This document shows, one piece after another, positions 1 through 8,300 of a stretch of DNA of 38,908 bases; within the stretch, counting starts at the first letter, position 1, and each line of letters begins with the position of its first letter. Both the position numbers and the translations under genes were made by a program. Under the pieces are notes generated by a model. It was not told where the DNA came from, did not search any database, and saw only the letters and a program-made list of their open reading frames with translations. Source of the stretch: an uncultured Clostridia bacterium (GTDB taxonomy: Bacteria; Bacillota; Clostridia; Christensenellales; Borkfalkiaceae); assembly GCA_944368065.1 (NCBI GenBank), contig CALVWV010000048.1, forward strand, positions 1-38,908, read 5' to 3'.

Positions 1-1
1 C

Positions 2-532
2 GAACAGGGTCTCGGCATAACAGACGGCTTTACAGCCGGCATAAAGCTGCTCGTATTCTGCACCACCTGCTTCTGCACGTGCGGTACGGGACTTACCAAC
101 TTCGTTTCGCAGTGCTACGGCGCGGGCGGCAACCTGGGCTTCACCATAAGCACGTTCACTGACCTCATACTGCGCGTGGCGCTCGTGTTCATACTCACAA
201 TACCCCTCGGCTTCGCGGGCGTGGGCTGGGCGTGGTCCATAGGCTGGACGCTCGGAATGTGCGTGGCAATAACCTTCTATTTCAATATCCCCTGCCTCAA
301 AAAACTGCGCAGGGAATCCAGGCTCGTCAACAAAACGAGGAACGCTTACACCCTCGCGCGCGACTATGCCGCCAATGCTGAGGGCGTTGAACCCGCCGTT
401 TCCGAGGGCGCTTCGCGCGCGGATATGCAGACCGCGCAGACTGAGCAGAGCATTGCCGTCGGCGGAAGCCATTCGCCTTCACACGATGAAGGAGCGGAGA
501 GCGGTGCGTCTGACGGGCAGAAAGGCTTGTGA
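2..532 (+). CDS. MATE family efflux transporter, C-terminal part (start outside window)
   Basis: The reading frame is open from the first bases of the window to TGA at 530-532, so only the C-terminal 176 residues are visible. They hold two or three hydrophobic segments. The spacing of a Gly-rich loop (Q-C-Y-G-A-G-G), then a long hydrophobic helix, then an L-G-F-A-G-V-G-W-A-W-S-I-G-W stretch resembles the last helices of MATE multidrug/cation antiporters. The final ~75 residues are hydrophilic and rich in Ala, Glu, Ser and Gly, an unusual tail for this family. A second MATE-like gene follows in the same direction, so this is probably a tandem pair. The family call rests on pattern only. Confidence 0.7.
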   Translation, partial: EQGLGITDGFTAGIKLLVFCTTCFCTCGTGLTNFVSQCYGAGGNLGFTISTFTDLILRVALVFILTIPLGFAGVGWAWSIGWTLGMCVAITFYFNIPCLKKLRRESRLVNKTRNAYTLARDYAANAEGVEPAVSEGASRADMQTAQTEQSIAVGGSHSPSHDEGAESGASDGQKGL

Positions 533-556
533 TGCGACTGACCGCGGCATATGTGC

Positions 557-580
557 GGGGCAATTACAACATTGCCCCTT
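557..580 (+). terminator. weak hairpin downstream of the first MATE gene
   Basis: GGGGCAAT (557-564) pairs with ATTGCCCC (571-578) around a 6-base loop and is followed by only three T. It could be a weak terminator; the much stronger one is at 641-690. Confidence 0.3.
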
Positions 581-640
581 TAAAAGGGCAGTCGGACGGC
601 GCGCCGACTATCGGATAAAACTGCATTTTGGCATAATTTC

Positions 641-690
641 AAAGCCGCGCGGGCGGGGAAAATTTTCCCCGCCCGCGCGGCTTTTTTTTA
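641..690 (+). terminator. strong Rho-independent terminator
   Basis: A perfect 44-base palindrome (641-684) forms a GC-rich stem that runs into eight T (682-689). It ends the first MATE transcript. The symmetric A-run and T-run at the centre reduce to a short loop in RNA. Confidence 0.9.
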
Positions 691-845
691 TTTTCTTACC
701 CGATCAGCCGGCGGTTAAATGGCGGTGTGATTTCCGCCATAACTGCGCCATAACTGCGCCTAAATTTAACCCTGACAGCGCCCCGGATTGCACCTGATTT
801 GCACGCGGTTTCCGTAATAAAAAACCGTGTTAAAAACAGTCATAA

Positions 846-979
846 TGTCAATTCGTGACAAAATTTGCTTTTGTTAAAAAATAACACAATATCGGCTTTA
901 TGCAGAAAAAGCGCATTTTGGGCAAAAAATTCCGTTCATAAAGTGTTAATAATTAAAATTTTTTTAATCGGCATTAACA
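846..979. promoter_or_regulatory. AT-rich region with several operator-like dyads upstream of the second MATE gene
   Basis: Three dyads are visible: TGTCA-N5-TGACA (846-860), TGTTA-N5-TAACA (872-886) and TGTTAAT-N22-ATTAACA (944-950 with 973-979). The last ends four bases before the -35 box at 983. Repeated TGTTA/TAACA half-sites suggest regulator binding, but no regulator gene lies nearby. Confidence 0.35.
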
Positions 980-982
980 AAG

Positions 983-1010
983 TTGACTTTTTATGCAAAT
1001 AGTTTATAAT
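983..1010 (+). promoter_or_regulatory. sigma-A type promoter for the second MATE gene
   Basis: TTGACT (983-988), a 16-base spacer and a perfect TATAAT (1005-1010). Transcription would begin near 1017, so the ATG at 993 and GTG at 1011 cannot be start codons for this transcript. Confidence 0.75.
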
Positions 1011-1049
1011 GTGTTTACACTGCGGCCGCAGGCCGCGGATTCCGCGCAC

Positions 1050-2660
1050 GTGTCAGGGCGCGGCGGAGGTAGTTTTACGGAAACGGTTGCGACAGCCAAA
1101 AAGGCGAAAAAGAAATATACGCTTTTCACGGGGCGGCAGCTTCTGTGGCTGATTGCGCCCATAGTAATCGAATCGATTTTTTCCACCTCGCTCGGACTTT
1201 TCGACTCGATGATGGTTTCGGGCATAGACGAGGCGGGCAACGCGGGCAACGCGGTATCCAACGTCGACCAGATAAACAACCTCATCATCCAGCTTTTTTC
1301 GGCGTTCGCGACGGGCGGCGCAATAATAACCAGCCAGTATTTAGGCGCTATGCAGAAGGATAAAGCCAACAAAAGCGCCTGCCACATGGTGGTAATAGTC
1401 CTTATAGCCTCGCTCACGATAGCGGCGCTCTGTCTTATTTTAAACAATCCCTTGCTCAATCTCTTTTACGGCGACGTCAGCGAAGAAACTTTCACATATC
1501 AGAGCCAGTATTTCTACATAACGGCGGCGTCATTCCCCTTCCTCGGCATATTCAACGGCTGTGCGGCGCTTCTTCGCGCGCAGCGCAAAAGTTTTTATAC
1601 AATGCTCAGCGCGGGCATAAGCTGCGTGGTAAACGTAGCGCTTAACGCGCTCTTCATATACGGTCTCGGCTGGGCTGTTATCGGCGCGGCTTCGGCGACG
1701 CTCATCTCCCGCGTCATTCCCGCGGTATTCATGTTCGTAATGCTCGCGCGCAAGGGCAACATAGTGCGCGTGACTCCCGCGGCGATATTCCGTTTCCGCT
1801 TCGACGGCAAAATGGTTAAAAAGATACTTTTCATAGCCATTCCCAGCGGCATAGAAAGCTGCCTTTTCCAGCTCGGCAAACTGCTTACGAATACGTTCGT
1901 AAACGCCGCGTGCTACGTCGATTACAATGTAATCCCCGGCAAGGGCGTAAACCTTCAGGCAAACGGCAACTCCATTGCAAACAACATAAACAACATAGCT
2001 TCCGTCGTCGGCAGCGGCGTGGGCACGTCTGCGCTTACGGTCGTGGGTCAGGCGGTCGGCGCGGGCGACATGGACCAGGTCAAGTACTACATGAAGAAGA
2101 TGTTCATAATCTCCTACATAGCAAACGCCGCAATGGTCCTTCTGATAATGGTTTCCGCGCACTGGCTTGTAAGGCTGTACGACTACCCCGACGAAGCTTA
2201 CGACATCGCGCTTAAATGCCTCTATCTCTGCCTTTCCTTCCAGCTGGTGACATATCCTCTTTCCTTCACAACGCCCGCTATACTCAAGGCGACGTCGGAC
2301 GTGAAGTACGTAATGTACTCGGCAATATCTTCGATGATAATCTTAAGGGTGGGCATCTGCTTCCTGCTCACGGACGACGCGCTCCTTCCCGTATATAACA
2401 GGCTGTTCGGTCTCGAACTCACTCATGGTCTCGGCGCGTGGGGCTTCTGGATAGCAATGTGCGCCGACTGGGTAGGCCGCTCAGTCCTCTTTGTCGCAAG
2501 GCTGCTCACGGGCAGGTGGAAAAAGGCTTCCGGCCTTATCGCCGAAGAGGCGCGCGACAGGCTCAGCTCCGCCGCATTCAGACAGCGCACCCGCGCGGGC
2601 AAAAAGATAGAGTATTCGCCCTATTCAAAAAAGCACGCGAAGAGGTATATTTCAAAATAA
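1050..2660 (+). CDS. MATE family efflux transporter
   Basis: A polytopic membrane protein with about twelve hydrophobic segments, of usual MATE length (~450-550 residues). The first helix (L-L-W-L-I-A-P-I-V-I-E) and the following S-Q-Y-L-G-A segment are typical of the first bundle. MATE proteins export cationic drugs or metabolites with Na+ or H+ antiport. A polar loop (V-I-P-G-K-G-V-N-L-Q) and a basic C-terminus rich in Lys and Arg are also present. The start is uncertain. The ATG at 993 lies inside the promoter; GTG at 1050 is the first ordinary start codon in the predicted transcript but has no Shine-Dalgarno; the only good Shine-Dalgarno (GGAGGT, 1065-1070) is followed six bases later by ACG at 1077. 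The substrate cannot be told. Confidence 0.85.
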   Translation: MSGRGGGSFTETVATAKKAKKKYTLFTGRQLLWLIAPIVIESIFSTSLGLFDSMMVSGIDEAGNAGNAVSNVDQINNLIIQLFSAFATGGAIITSQYLGAMQKDKANKSACHMVVIVLIASLTIAALCLILNNPLLNLFYGDVSEETFTYQSQYFYITAASFPFLGIFNGCAALLRAQRKSFYTMLSAGISCVVNVALNALFIYGLGWAVIGAASATLISRVIPAVFMFVMLARKGNIVRVTPAAIFRFRFDGKMVKKILFIAIPSGIESCLFQLGKLLTNTFVNAACYVDYNVIPGKGVNLQANGNSIANNINNIASVVGSGVGTSALTVVGQAVGAGDMDQVKYYMKKMFIISYIANAAMVLLIMVSAHWLVRLYDYPDEAYDIALKCLYLCLSFQLVTYPLSFTTPAILKATSDVKYVMYSAISSMIILRVGICFLLTDDALLPVYNRLFGLELTHGLGAWGFWIAMCADWVGRSVLFVARLLTGRWKKASGLIAEEARDRLSSAAFRQRTRAGKKIEYSPYSKKHAKRYISK

Positions 2661-2756
2661 TCAGGCCGCGGCGGCAAAGCAGATGTGCCCGCCGCGCCGC
2701 AATCATAATATGCAGATAAAAAATGCGTTAAACGCGGCATATAAAGGGGGGAATTT

Positions 2757-3611
2757 ATGTTCATACAGATGTATCACGAGCGCTACATGCGCTTTCCCGA
2801 AGGGCGCGAAAAGGCGCTCACGTTCAGCTACGACGACGGCGTCGCGGCGGACAAAAAGCTCATATCTATATTTGACGAGTACAACTTAAAGGGCACGTTC
2901 AACCTCAACAACCTGCTTTTCGGCGTGCGTTCGTGGCACAACCGAATGGACGAGGAGGAGACGATTGCCACTTACATAAATACCCCGCACGAGGTGGCTC
3001 TGCACGGCGCGCGCCACATATTTTTAAGCAAAGCGCCCCTGCCGCTCGCCATAAAGGAAGTGGCGGACAACCGCGCCTACCTCGAGGAAAAGTTCGGCAG
3101 AATTGTCAACGGCATGGCGTACGCTTACAGCGGCGTCAACGACCAGACGGTGGCGGCGCTTAAGGCGCTGGGCGTCAACTATGCGCGCACAACCGTGTCT
3201 TCGCACTCCTTCGATATCCCGCAGGACTGGATGCATCTCAATCCCACCTGCCACCACAACGACCCCGCTCTGGGCGAGCTTACAGACAAATTCTTAAATA
3301 AAAAGCCCTCGGACGAGTTCAAGTTCAGGGAACCCTGGCTTTTCTACATCTGGGGTCACTCCTACGAGTTCGACGACCGCGCCAACTGGGACGTCATTGA
3401 AAACCTTGCAAAGCGCGTGAGCGGGCGCAAAGATATCTGGTTTGCCACCAACGGCGAAATTTACGACTACGTGAAGTGCTACGAAAGCCTCGTGTATTCG
3501 GTGGACGGGGAGAGGGTGTACAATCCCTCGCATTCGGCGGTATGGCTCGAGCTCCGCGGAAAAGTTTACAAAATTGAAAGCGGCGCGACTATCCTTTTCG
3601 ACAAGGACTGA
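2757..3611 (+). CDS. polysaccharide deacetylase (NodB-like) family protein
   Basis: 284 residues, no signal peptide. The NodB-type metal-site motifs are visible: S-Y-D-D-G at 24-28 (catalytic and metal Asp) and H-G-A-R-H at 83-87 (H-x3-H metal ligands). Members of carbohydrate esterase family 4 and relatives remove N- or O-acetyl groups from sugars. The gene stands just upstream of the uronate block, so removal of acetyl groups from imported pectin fragments is an attractive inference, but the substrate is not shown. The start ATG has a G-rich Shine-Dalgarno (GGGGGG, 2746-2751). About 95 bases separate it from the MATE gene and no terminator lies between, so co-transcription is possible. Confidence 0.75.
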   Translation: MFIQMYHERYMRFPEGREKALTFSYDDGVAADKKLISIFDEYNLKGTFNLNNLLFGVRSWHNRMDEEETIATYINTPHEVALHGARHIFLSKAPLPLAIKEVADNRAYLEEKFGRIVNGMAYAYSGVNDQTVAALKALGVNYARTTVSSHSFDIPQDWMHLNPTCHHNDPALGELTDKFLNKKPSDEFKFREPWLFYIWGHSYEFDDRANWDVIENLAKRVSGRKDIWFATNGEIYDYVKCYESLVYSVDGERVYNPSHSAVWLELRGKVYKIESGATILFDKD

Positions 3612-3686
3612 TAAGGCAAAGCCTGTCTGCGCGGCACAGAGCGGTAAATCCTGCGCAGGCTTGGACAGGATAAATCGATAAAAAAG

Positions 3687-3695
3687 TAACATAAT
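3687..3695. promoter_or_regulatory. TAACATAAT motif shared with the pectinesterase promoter region
   Basis: The 9-mer TAACATAAT lies about 55-63 bases before the predicted kduD transcription start. The identical 9-mer occurs at 16319-16327 in the pectinesterase promoter region. The position fits an activator site. The motif is short and AT-rich, so chance is possible. Confidence 0.25.
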
Positions 3696-3714
3696 CATAT
3701 TTTTGAAATTTTTC

Positions 3715-3743
3715 TTGAAAAACTGTGCAAAAAGTGGTAGTAT
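3715..3743 (+). promoter_or_regulatory. promoter of kduD
   Basis: TTGAAA (3715-3720), 17-base spacer, TAGTAT (3738-3743). It gives a leader of about 100 bases before the kduD start. Confidence 0.55.
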
Positions 3744-3848
3744 AAAATAGCTGCAGAGGCGGGGCGGAAAAGCCGCCGCGCGTATAAGGAAAATTCCCGC
3801 GCGCACAAGCTGCGCGCGGGGCATACATGCATAAACGGAGGGGAATGT

Positions 3849-4601
3849 ATGATTCTCGATAGTTTCAGCCTGAATGGCAAGGTTGCGATAGTCACGGGCA
3901 GCAACACGGGGCTCGGACAGGGCATAAGCCGCGCGTTCGTCGAAGCGGGCGCAAAGGTCGTGGGCGTTTCGCGCAGACCGAGCACCGAAACCAAGGAAAT
4001 GCTCGGCGAAAATTTCCACAACGTAATCGCAGATTTAAGCACCTGCGACGTCATTCCGCAGGTAGTGGAGGGCGCTTTGGAAAAGTTCGGCAGGATTGAC
4101 ATACTCGTCAACAACGCGGGCATAATCAAAAGGCAGGACTCCATAGAGTTTTCAGAAGAAAACTGGGACTCCGTAATGGCGGTCAACTTGAAGACGGTTT
4201 TCTTCCTCACGCAGGCAGTTGCCAAGCAGTTCTTAAAGCAGGGCAGCGGCGGCAAAATAATAAACATCGCGTCCATGCTCTCCTATCAGGGCGGAATAAG
4301 AGTGCCTTCCTATACGGCGTCCAAGTCGGCTATAAAGGGCATAACCATGACCCTTTCCAACGAGTGGGCGAAGTACGGCATAAACGTAAACGCAATCGCC
4401 CCCGGATATATGGCAACCAACAACACCCAGCAGCTCAGGCAGGACGAAGAGCGCTCGGCTGATATCCTTGCGCGCATACCCGCGGGCAGGTGGGGCACTC
4501 CCGCCGACCTCGAGGGCGCGGCGGTATTCCTTGCGTCCGCGGCTTCCGACTACGTCAACGGCTTTACTCTCGCGGTTGACGGCGGCTGGCTGGGCAGATA
4601 A
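3849..4601 (+). CDS. kduD: 2-dehydro-3-deoxy-D-gluconate 5-dehydrogenase KduD (SDR family)
   Basis: A classical short-chain dehydrogenase of 250 residues, the usual KduD length. The NAD-binding T-G-S-N-T-G-L-G is at 16-23, N-N-A-G at 88-91, the active-site Ser near 142 and Y-T-A-S-K at 155-159. KduD converts 2,5-diketo-3-deoxygluconate, made by KduI, to 2-keto-3-deoxygluconate in pectin catabolism. Eda, KdgK and KduI downstream support this over a generic SDR. A Shine-Dalgarno (GGAGGGG, 3838-3844) precedes the start. The gene has its own promoter and is followed by a 300-base gap before eda. Confidence 0.88.
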   Translation: MILDSFSLNGKVAIVTGSNTGLGQGISRAFVEAGAKVVGVSRRPSTETKEMLGENFHNVIADLSTCDVIPQVVEGALEKFGRIDILVNNAGIIKRQDSIEFSEENWDSVMAVNLKTVFFLTQAVAKQFLKQGSGGKIINIASMLSYQGGIRVPSYTASKSAIKGITMTLSNEWAKYGINVNAIAPGYMATNNTQQLRQDEERSADILARIPAGRWGTPADLEGAAVFLASAASDYVNGFTLAVDGGWLGR

Positions 4602-4905
4602 GTTTTAAAGCGGCGCACAAGTTCCACTTAATTTTTCCCGCTTTTGCGGCTCGCAATGCGGCACTTCAATTGCCGTGAGAAAAGTGCGTCCTATTTGAAG
4701 TATTTTTTCGCGGCCGGCGCAGCGCGCCGCCGCGCATCTATGCGTGCGCATGCGCGCGCTTTGGTCAGGTTTTGTCGTAATGTCCGAAAAGTGAATGGAT
4801 ACATCTGATTTGTATATTTACTTGAGGGCAGCGGAACACTATAATAAGTTTGTATGAAAAATATGCCCGGGCGCCGCACGGCGCAGGTATAAGGAGAAAT
4901 TTTTT
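4602..4905. other. intergenic stretch kduD-eda
   Basis: It has a GC-rich first half with short imperfect inverted repeats and the eda promoter at 4817-4845. No reading frame of its own is convincing and no clear terminator was seen. Confidence 0.5.
4817..4845 (+). promoter_or_regulatory. promoter of eda-kdgK
   Basis: TTTACT (4817-4822), 17-base spacer, perfect TATAAT (4840-4845). It leaves a leader of about 54 bases. Confidence 0.6.
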
Positions 4906-5895
4906 ATGACTGAAAACGTTAAGAAAAAGATTGAAGAGATGGTTGAGCAGTTCGGCAACATCGGCATTGTTCCCGTAATCAAGCTTGACAAGGTTGAAAA
5001 CGCAGAAAAGCTTGCAAAAGCGCTGCGCGACGGCGGCATCAACTGCGCCGAGGTAACCTTCCGCGCCAAGGGTGCAGACGAAGTTATCTCGCGCATGGTA
5101 AAGGCATATCCCGATATGATGGTGGGCGCAGGCACCGTGTTAACCTGCGAGCAGGCAGACGCGGCATACGCTGCGGGCGCAAAATTCTGCGTGGCTCCCG
5201 GCTTCAACCCCAAGGTTGCAAAGCACTGCCTCGATAAGGGCATACCCTTCGCGCCCGGCCTTTCTTCCGGCAGCGAAATAGAGCAGGCGATAGAGCTCGG
5301 CTTCGACTTCGTCAAGTTCTTCCCCGCAGAGCAGGCGGGCGGCCTTGCATACATCAAATCCCTTTGCGGACCTTATACCTCCATGCGCTTCATGCCCACG
5401 GGCGGCGTAAATGCGGACAACCTCAACACCTACCTCGCATTCAACAAAATTGTATGCTGCGGCGGCAGCTGGATAGTTCCCTCCAAAGCTCTTGCAGAGG
5501 AAAACTGGGCGGAAATCACCCGTCTTTGCAAGGAAGCGGTTGACAGAATGCTCGGCTTCGAGCTCGTTCACGTAGGCCTTAACTGCGCCAACCCCGAAGA
5601 GGCGGAGTCCGTTGCGGACAAGTTCGAAACGGCTTTCGGCTTCGGCAAAAAGATCGGCAACAGCTCGGTATTCGCTTCCACGTTCATCGAGATGATGAAA
5701 ACTCCTTTCAGGGGCGACAAGGGTCACATTGCCATTGCCACCAACTCCGTAAAGCGCGCCGTATACCAGCTTAAGATGCGCGGCTTCGAAGCTGACGAAA
5801 CCTCCTTCAAGTACGATGCGTCGGGCGAGCTTACCGTGGCTTACCTTAAGGACCAGTTCGGCGGATTTGCCGTTCATCTTGTAAAGAGAAAGTAA
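4906..5895 (+). CDS. eda: KDPG/KHG aldolase fused to a C-terminal VOC (glyoxalase-like) domain
   Basis: 329 residues against about 205-215 for plain Eda. Residues 1-215 are a class I KDPG aldolase: Glu49 (C-A-E-V-T), the G-A-G-T-V loop at 74-78, the Schiff-base Lys137 in V-K-F-F-P-A and the phosphate site G-G-V-N near 166. It cleaves 2-keto-3-deoxy-6-phosphogluconate to pyruvate and glyceraldehyde 3-phosphate, the last step of both uronate branches here. Residues ~217-329 begin F-E-L-V-H-V-G-L-N and have the beta-alpha-beta pattern of a VOC/glyoxalase-like domain; its role is unknown. Shine-Dalgarno AAGGAG lies 10 bases ahead of the ATG. kdgK follows after 129 bases. Confidence 0.9.
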   Translation: MTENVKKKIEEMVEQFGNIGIVPVIKLDKVENAEKLAKALRDGGINCAEVTFRAKGADEVISRMVKAYPDMMVGAGTVLTCEQADAAYAAGAKFCVAPGFNPKVAKHCLDKGIPFAPGLSSGSEIEQAIELGFDFVKFFPAEQAGGLAYIKSLCGPYTSMRFMPTGGVNADNLNTYLAFNKIVCCGGSWIVPSKALAEENWAEITRLCKEAVDRMLGFELVHVGLNCANPEEAESVADKFETAFGFGKKIGNSSVFASTFIEMMKTPFRGDKGHIAIATNSVKRAVYQLKMRGFEADETSFKYDASGELTVAYLKDQFGGFAVHLVKRK

Positions 5896-6024
5896 TTTTC
5901 ATAATGCGGCGCGGAGTGTACCGCGCCGCATTATAAAGCAAAAAAAAGCCAGAAATGCGGCTTAAGCCGCAAAAAATATACCAATCAAAAAAATAAAAAT
6001 TTTTTCAAGGAGAAAAATTATTTT

Positions 6025-7056
6025 ATGAAAAAGCTTGTAACGATGGGCGAAATAATGCTCCGCCTTTCCACCCCCAACAACGAAAAGTTCATTCAGGCCG
6101 ACGAGTTCGACATCAACTACGGCGGCGGCGAAGCTAACGTAGCCGTTTCCGTTGCCAACTACGGCCACGAAGCAGAATTCGTAACCGCACTTCCCGCCAA
6201 CGAGCTCGGCGACTGCGCAGTTGCCGCACTCAGAAAGTACGGCGTAGAGACCAAGCACATCGCTCGCTGCGGCGAAAGGCTCGGCATCTACTACCTTGAA
6301 ACCGGCTCCGCAATGAGACCTTCCAAAGTAGTTTACGACAGGGCTCATTCTTCCATAACCACCGCAACCGCAAAGGATTTCGACTTCGATGAAATCTTCA
6401 AGGACGCCGACTGGTTCCACTTCACGGGCATCACTCCCGCCGTATCCGACAGCGCCGCAGTTCTCACCGAGGAAGCTCTCAAGGCTGCAAAGAAGCACGG
6501 CGTTACGGTATCCGTTGACCTCAACTTCCGCAAAAAGCTCTGGTCCAGCGAAAAGGCTCAGAAGGTTATGACCGGCCTCATGAAGTACGTTGACGTGTGC
6601 ATCGGCAACGAAGAGGACGCAGAACTCGTTCTCGGCTTCAAGCCCGAAGCAACCAACGTAACTTCCGGCAAGCTCAACCTCGACGGCTACAAGTCCATAT
6701 TCGAGCAGATGGTAGCAAAGTTCGGCTTCAAGTATGCCATAAGCTCCCTCCGCGTAAGCCACTCCGCATCAGACAACGGCTGGTCGGCATGCATATACAG
6801 CGGCGAGACCAAGGAATTCTATCATTCCAGAGAGTACAGGATTGCACCCATCGTTGACCGCGTAGGCGGCGGCGACAGCTTTGCGGGCGGCGTAATCTGC
6901 GGCTTCCTCGACGGCAAGGACTTCAGGTCTGCCCTTGAATTCGGCGTGGCTGCATCCGCGCTCAAGCACACCATCCCCGGCGACTTCAACCTCGTAACCA
7001 GAAAGGAAGTAGAAGCTCTCGCAGGCGGCGACGGCAGCGGCCGTGTTCAGAGATAA
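6025..7056 (+). CDS. kdgK: 2-keto-3-deoxygluconate kinase (PfkB family)
   Basis: 343 residues, ribokinase/PfkB fold. The N-terminal sugar-site Gly-Gly run with E-A-N-V-A lies at 33-41. The C-terminal PfkB signature G-G-G-D-S-F-A-G-G starts at 281, with Asp284 as catalytic base. It phosphorylates KDG to KDPG with ATP, feeding the aldolase encoded just upstream. Its place between eda and kduI favours KDG kinase over fructokinase or ribokinase. Shine-Dalgarno AAGGAG at 6007-6012 is 12 bases from the ATG. The stop codon directly touches the next start (TAAATG), so translation of the two is probably coupled. Confidence 0.88.
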   Translation: MKKLVTMGEIMLRLSTPNNEKFIQADEFDINYGGGEANVAVSVANYGHEAEFVTALPANELGDCAVAALRKYGVETKHIARCGERLGIYYLETGSAMRPSKVVYDRAHSSITTATAKDFDFDEIFKDADWFHFTGITPAVSDSAAVLTEEALKAAKKHGVTVSVDLNFRKKLWSSEKAQKVMTGLMKYVDVCIGNEEDAELVLGFKPEATNVTSGKLNLDGYKSIFEQMVAKFGFKYAISSLRVSHSASDNGWSACIYSGETKEFYHSREYRIAPIVDRVGGGDSFAGGVICGFLDGKDFRSALEFGVAASALKHTIPGDFNLVTRKEVEALAGGDGSGRVQR

Positions 7057-7896
7057 ATGAAAATTGCTTTCCGCACGCACGATCTGGGCGTAAAGGGGCT
7101 TGCCCCCGCTATAGAAAAGTGCAATGAATGCGGCATATCCGCCGTGCAACTTGTGGCTTACAAGTTCATGGACGAACTTAAGTACCGCCCCGGGCAGCTC
7201 ACGGAAGAAAATTCCGCCGCTCTCGGCGCGGCGCTTAAAGCCGCAGGCATCGACGTAGCCCTCATCGGCGCATATTTCAACCCCGTGCATTCCGACCCCG
7301 AAAAGGTCGGAAACGGTACGGCGGTGTTCAGGGAGTATTTAAAGTACTGCAAAAACCTCGGCTGCGACATAGTCGGTTCGGAGACGGGTTCATACAACGA
7401 CGACAAGTGGACGTATAACCCCAGAAACCGCACCGAGGAGGCGCTTGAAAGGGTGACGGAAACTTTCGGCGGGCTTGCGCAGTATGCGGCGACTCTCGGC
7501 GTGAACATCGGAATGGAGGGCGCGGCGGGGCACGTGTGCTACGACGTCAAAACGCTCAGGCGCGCAGTCGATGCCATAAATATGCCCAACGTGCAGATAA
7601 TTTTCGATATCTACAACTACCTCGATTCGTCCAACCACGAAAAGTATCTTGAAATTTTAGACGAAGGTCTGAATGCCTTTGCGGGCAGGATACGCGTTTT
7701 CCACATCAAGGACTACGTTTTCGAGGACGGCAAGGTAAAGCAGGTTCCGCCCGGAACGGGACTTTTCGACTTCGATAAAATTCTTTCGCGCATAAAGGAT
7801 TACGATAAAAACGCTTACCTCGTTTTAGAGGGCACTACGGGCGAAAATATCGTGCCCTGCATGCAGTTCATAAAGGATAAGTGGGCGGAAGTGTAA
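7057..7896 (+). CDS. sugar phosphate isomerase/epimerase (xylose isomerase-like TIM barrel)
   Basis: 279 residues of the AP endonuclease 2 / xylose isomerase-like TIM-barrel superfamily. Visible metal-type residues include Glu in N-I-G-M-E-G-A, Asp in I-I-F-D-I-Y-N-Y, His in V-F-H-I-K-D and Glu in L-V-L-E-G. Members isomerise or epimerise sugars and sugar acids with a divalent metal; the substrate cannot be read from sequence. The start abuts the kdgK stop and no Shine-Dalgarno is visible, which suggests coupled translation. The uronate route in this window is already complete without it, so its step is a side entry or unknown. Confidence 0.78.
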   Translation: MKIAFRTHDLGVKGLAPAIEKCNECGISAVQLVAYKFMDELKYRPGQLTEENSAALGAALKAAGIDVALIGAYFNPVHSDPEKVGNGTAVFREYLKYCKNLGCDIVGSETGSYNDDKWTYNPRNRTEEALERVTETFGGLAQYAATLGVNIGMEGAAGHVCYDVKTLRRAVDAINMPNVQIIFDIYNYLDSSNHEKYLEILDEGLNAFAGRIRVFHIKDYVFEDGKVKQVPPGTGLFDFDKILSRIKDYDKNAYLVLEGTTGENIVPCMQFIKDKWAEV

Positions 7897-8300
7897 AAAA
7901 GCCGTCAGCGCGGCAGACCGCGGATTTATACGCGGCAAAGCGCAGAAAAGCGCGGAGTCAAACGCGGCAAAATGCGGCAGATTGCGTAAGCTGCAAACGG
8001 CGCGCGCAAAGCCCGCACAAATCAGGCGGATAAAATCCGCAAAAAAATTTTCGCGCAGTAAAATGCGCGCCACGGAAGGAGACCGCGGCAAAAATCAGGG
8101 CGCGGCGCGGATTGCGCTGCGGGGAAAAATTATAAAACTTAAAAGTATAAATCTTAAAAGTATAACCTTAAAGGTTAATTTTGCGCCTTAAAGCGCGCGG
8201 GAGGTATAATTCCGCGCCTTTATGGCAAGGCTTACGCCGTCAGGCGGAGCCGTCGCGCAGAAGCCGAAAAAGGCGCGCGCGATTTTTTATGGAGGAAAAT
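7897..8300. other. gene-free stretch upstream of kduI
   Basis: About 400 bases, GC-rich and full of short GCGGCA-type words in the first half. A small hairpin GCGGAT-AAA-ATCCGC (8026-8040) has no T-run after it. An AT-rich part with direct repeats follows (8138-8174). No convincing gene or standard promoter was found. Confidence 0.5.
8138..8174 (+). repeat. short tandem repeats CTTAAAAGTATAA upstream of kduI
   Basis: CTTAAAAGTATAA occurs at 8138-8150 and again at 8153-8165. A third degraded copy starting CTTAAAGG follows at 8167-8174. The start-to-start steps are 15 and 14 bases. They could be operator sites or a local duplication. Confidence 0.6.

Noticed and set aside
3621-3658. Terminator after the deacetylase gene (AAGCCTG with CAGGCTT)
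   Set aside because: The arms are 7 bp around a long imperfect loop and no T-run follows.
4822-4845. TTGAGG as -35 box of eda
   Set aside because: Spacer to TATAAT is 12 bases; TTTACT at 4817 gives 17 and is preferred.
8112-8136. Promoter TTGCGC/TATAAA before kduI
   Set aside because: The spacer is only 13 bases.
8181-8300. Longer start of KduI
   Set aside because: The upstream residues do not resemble the family, and GGAGG fits the ATG at 8301.
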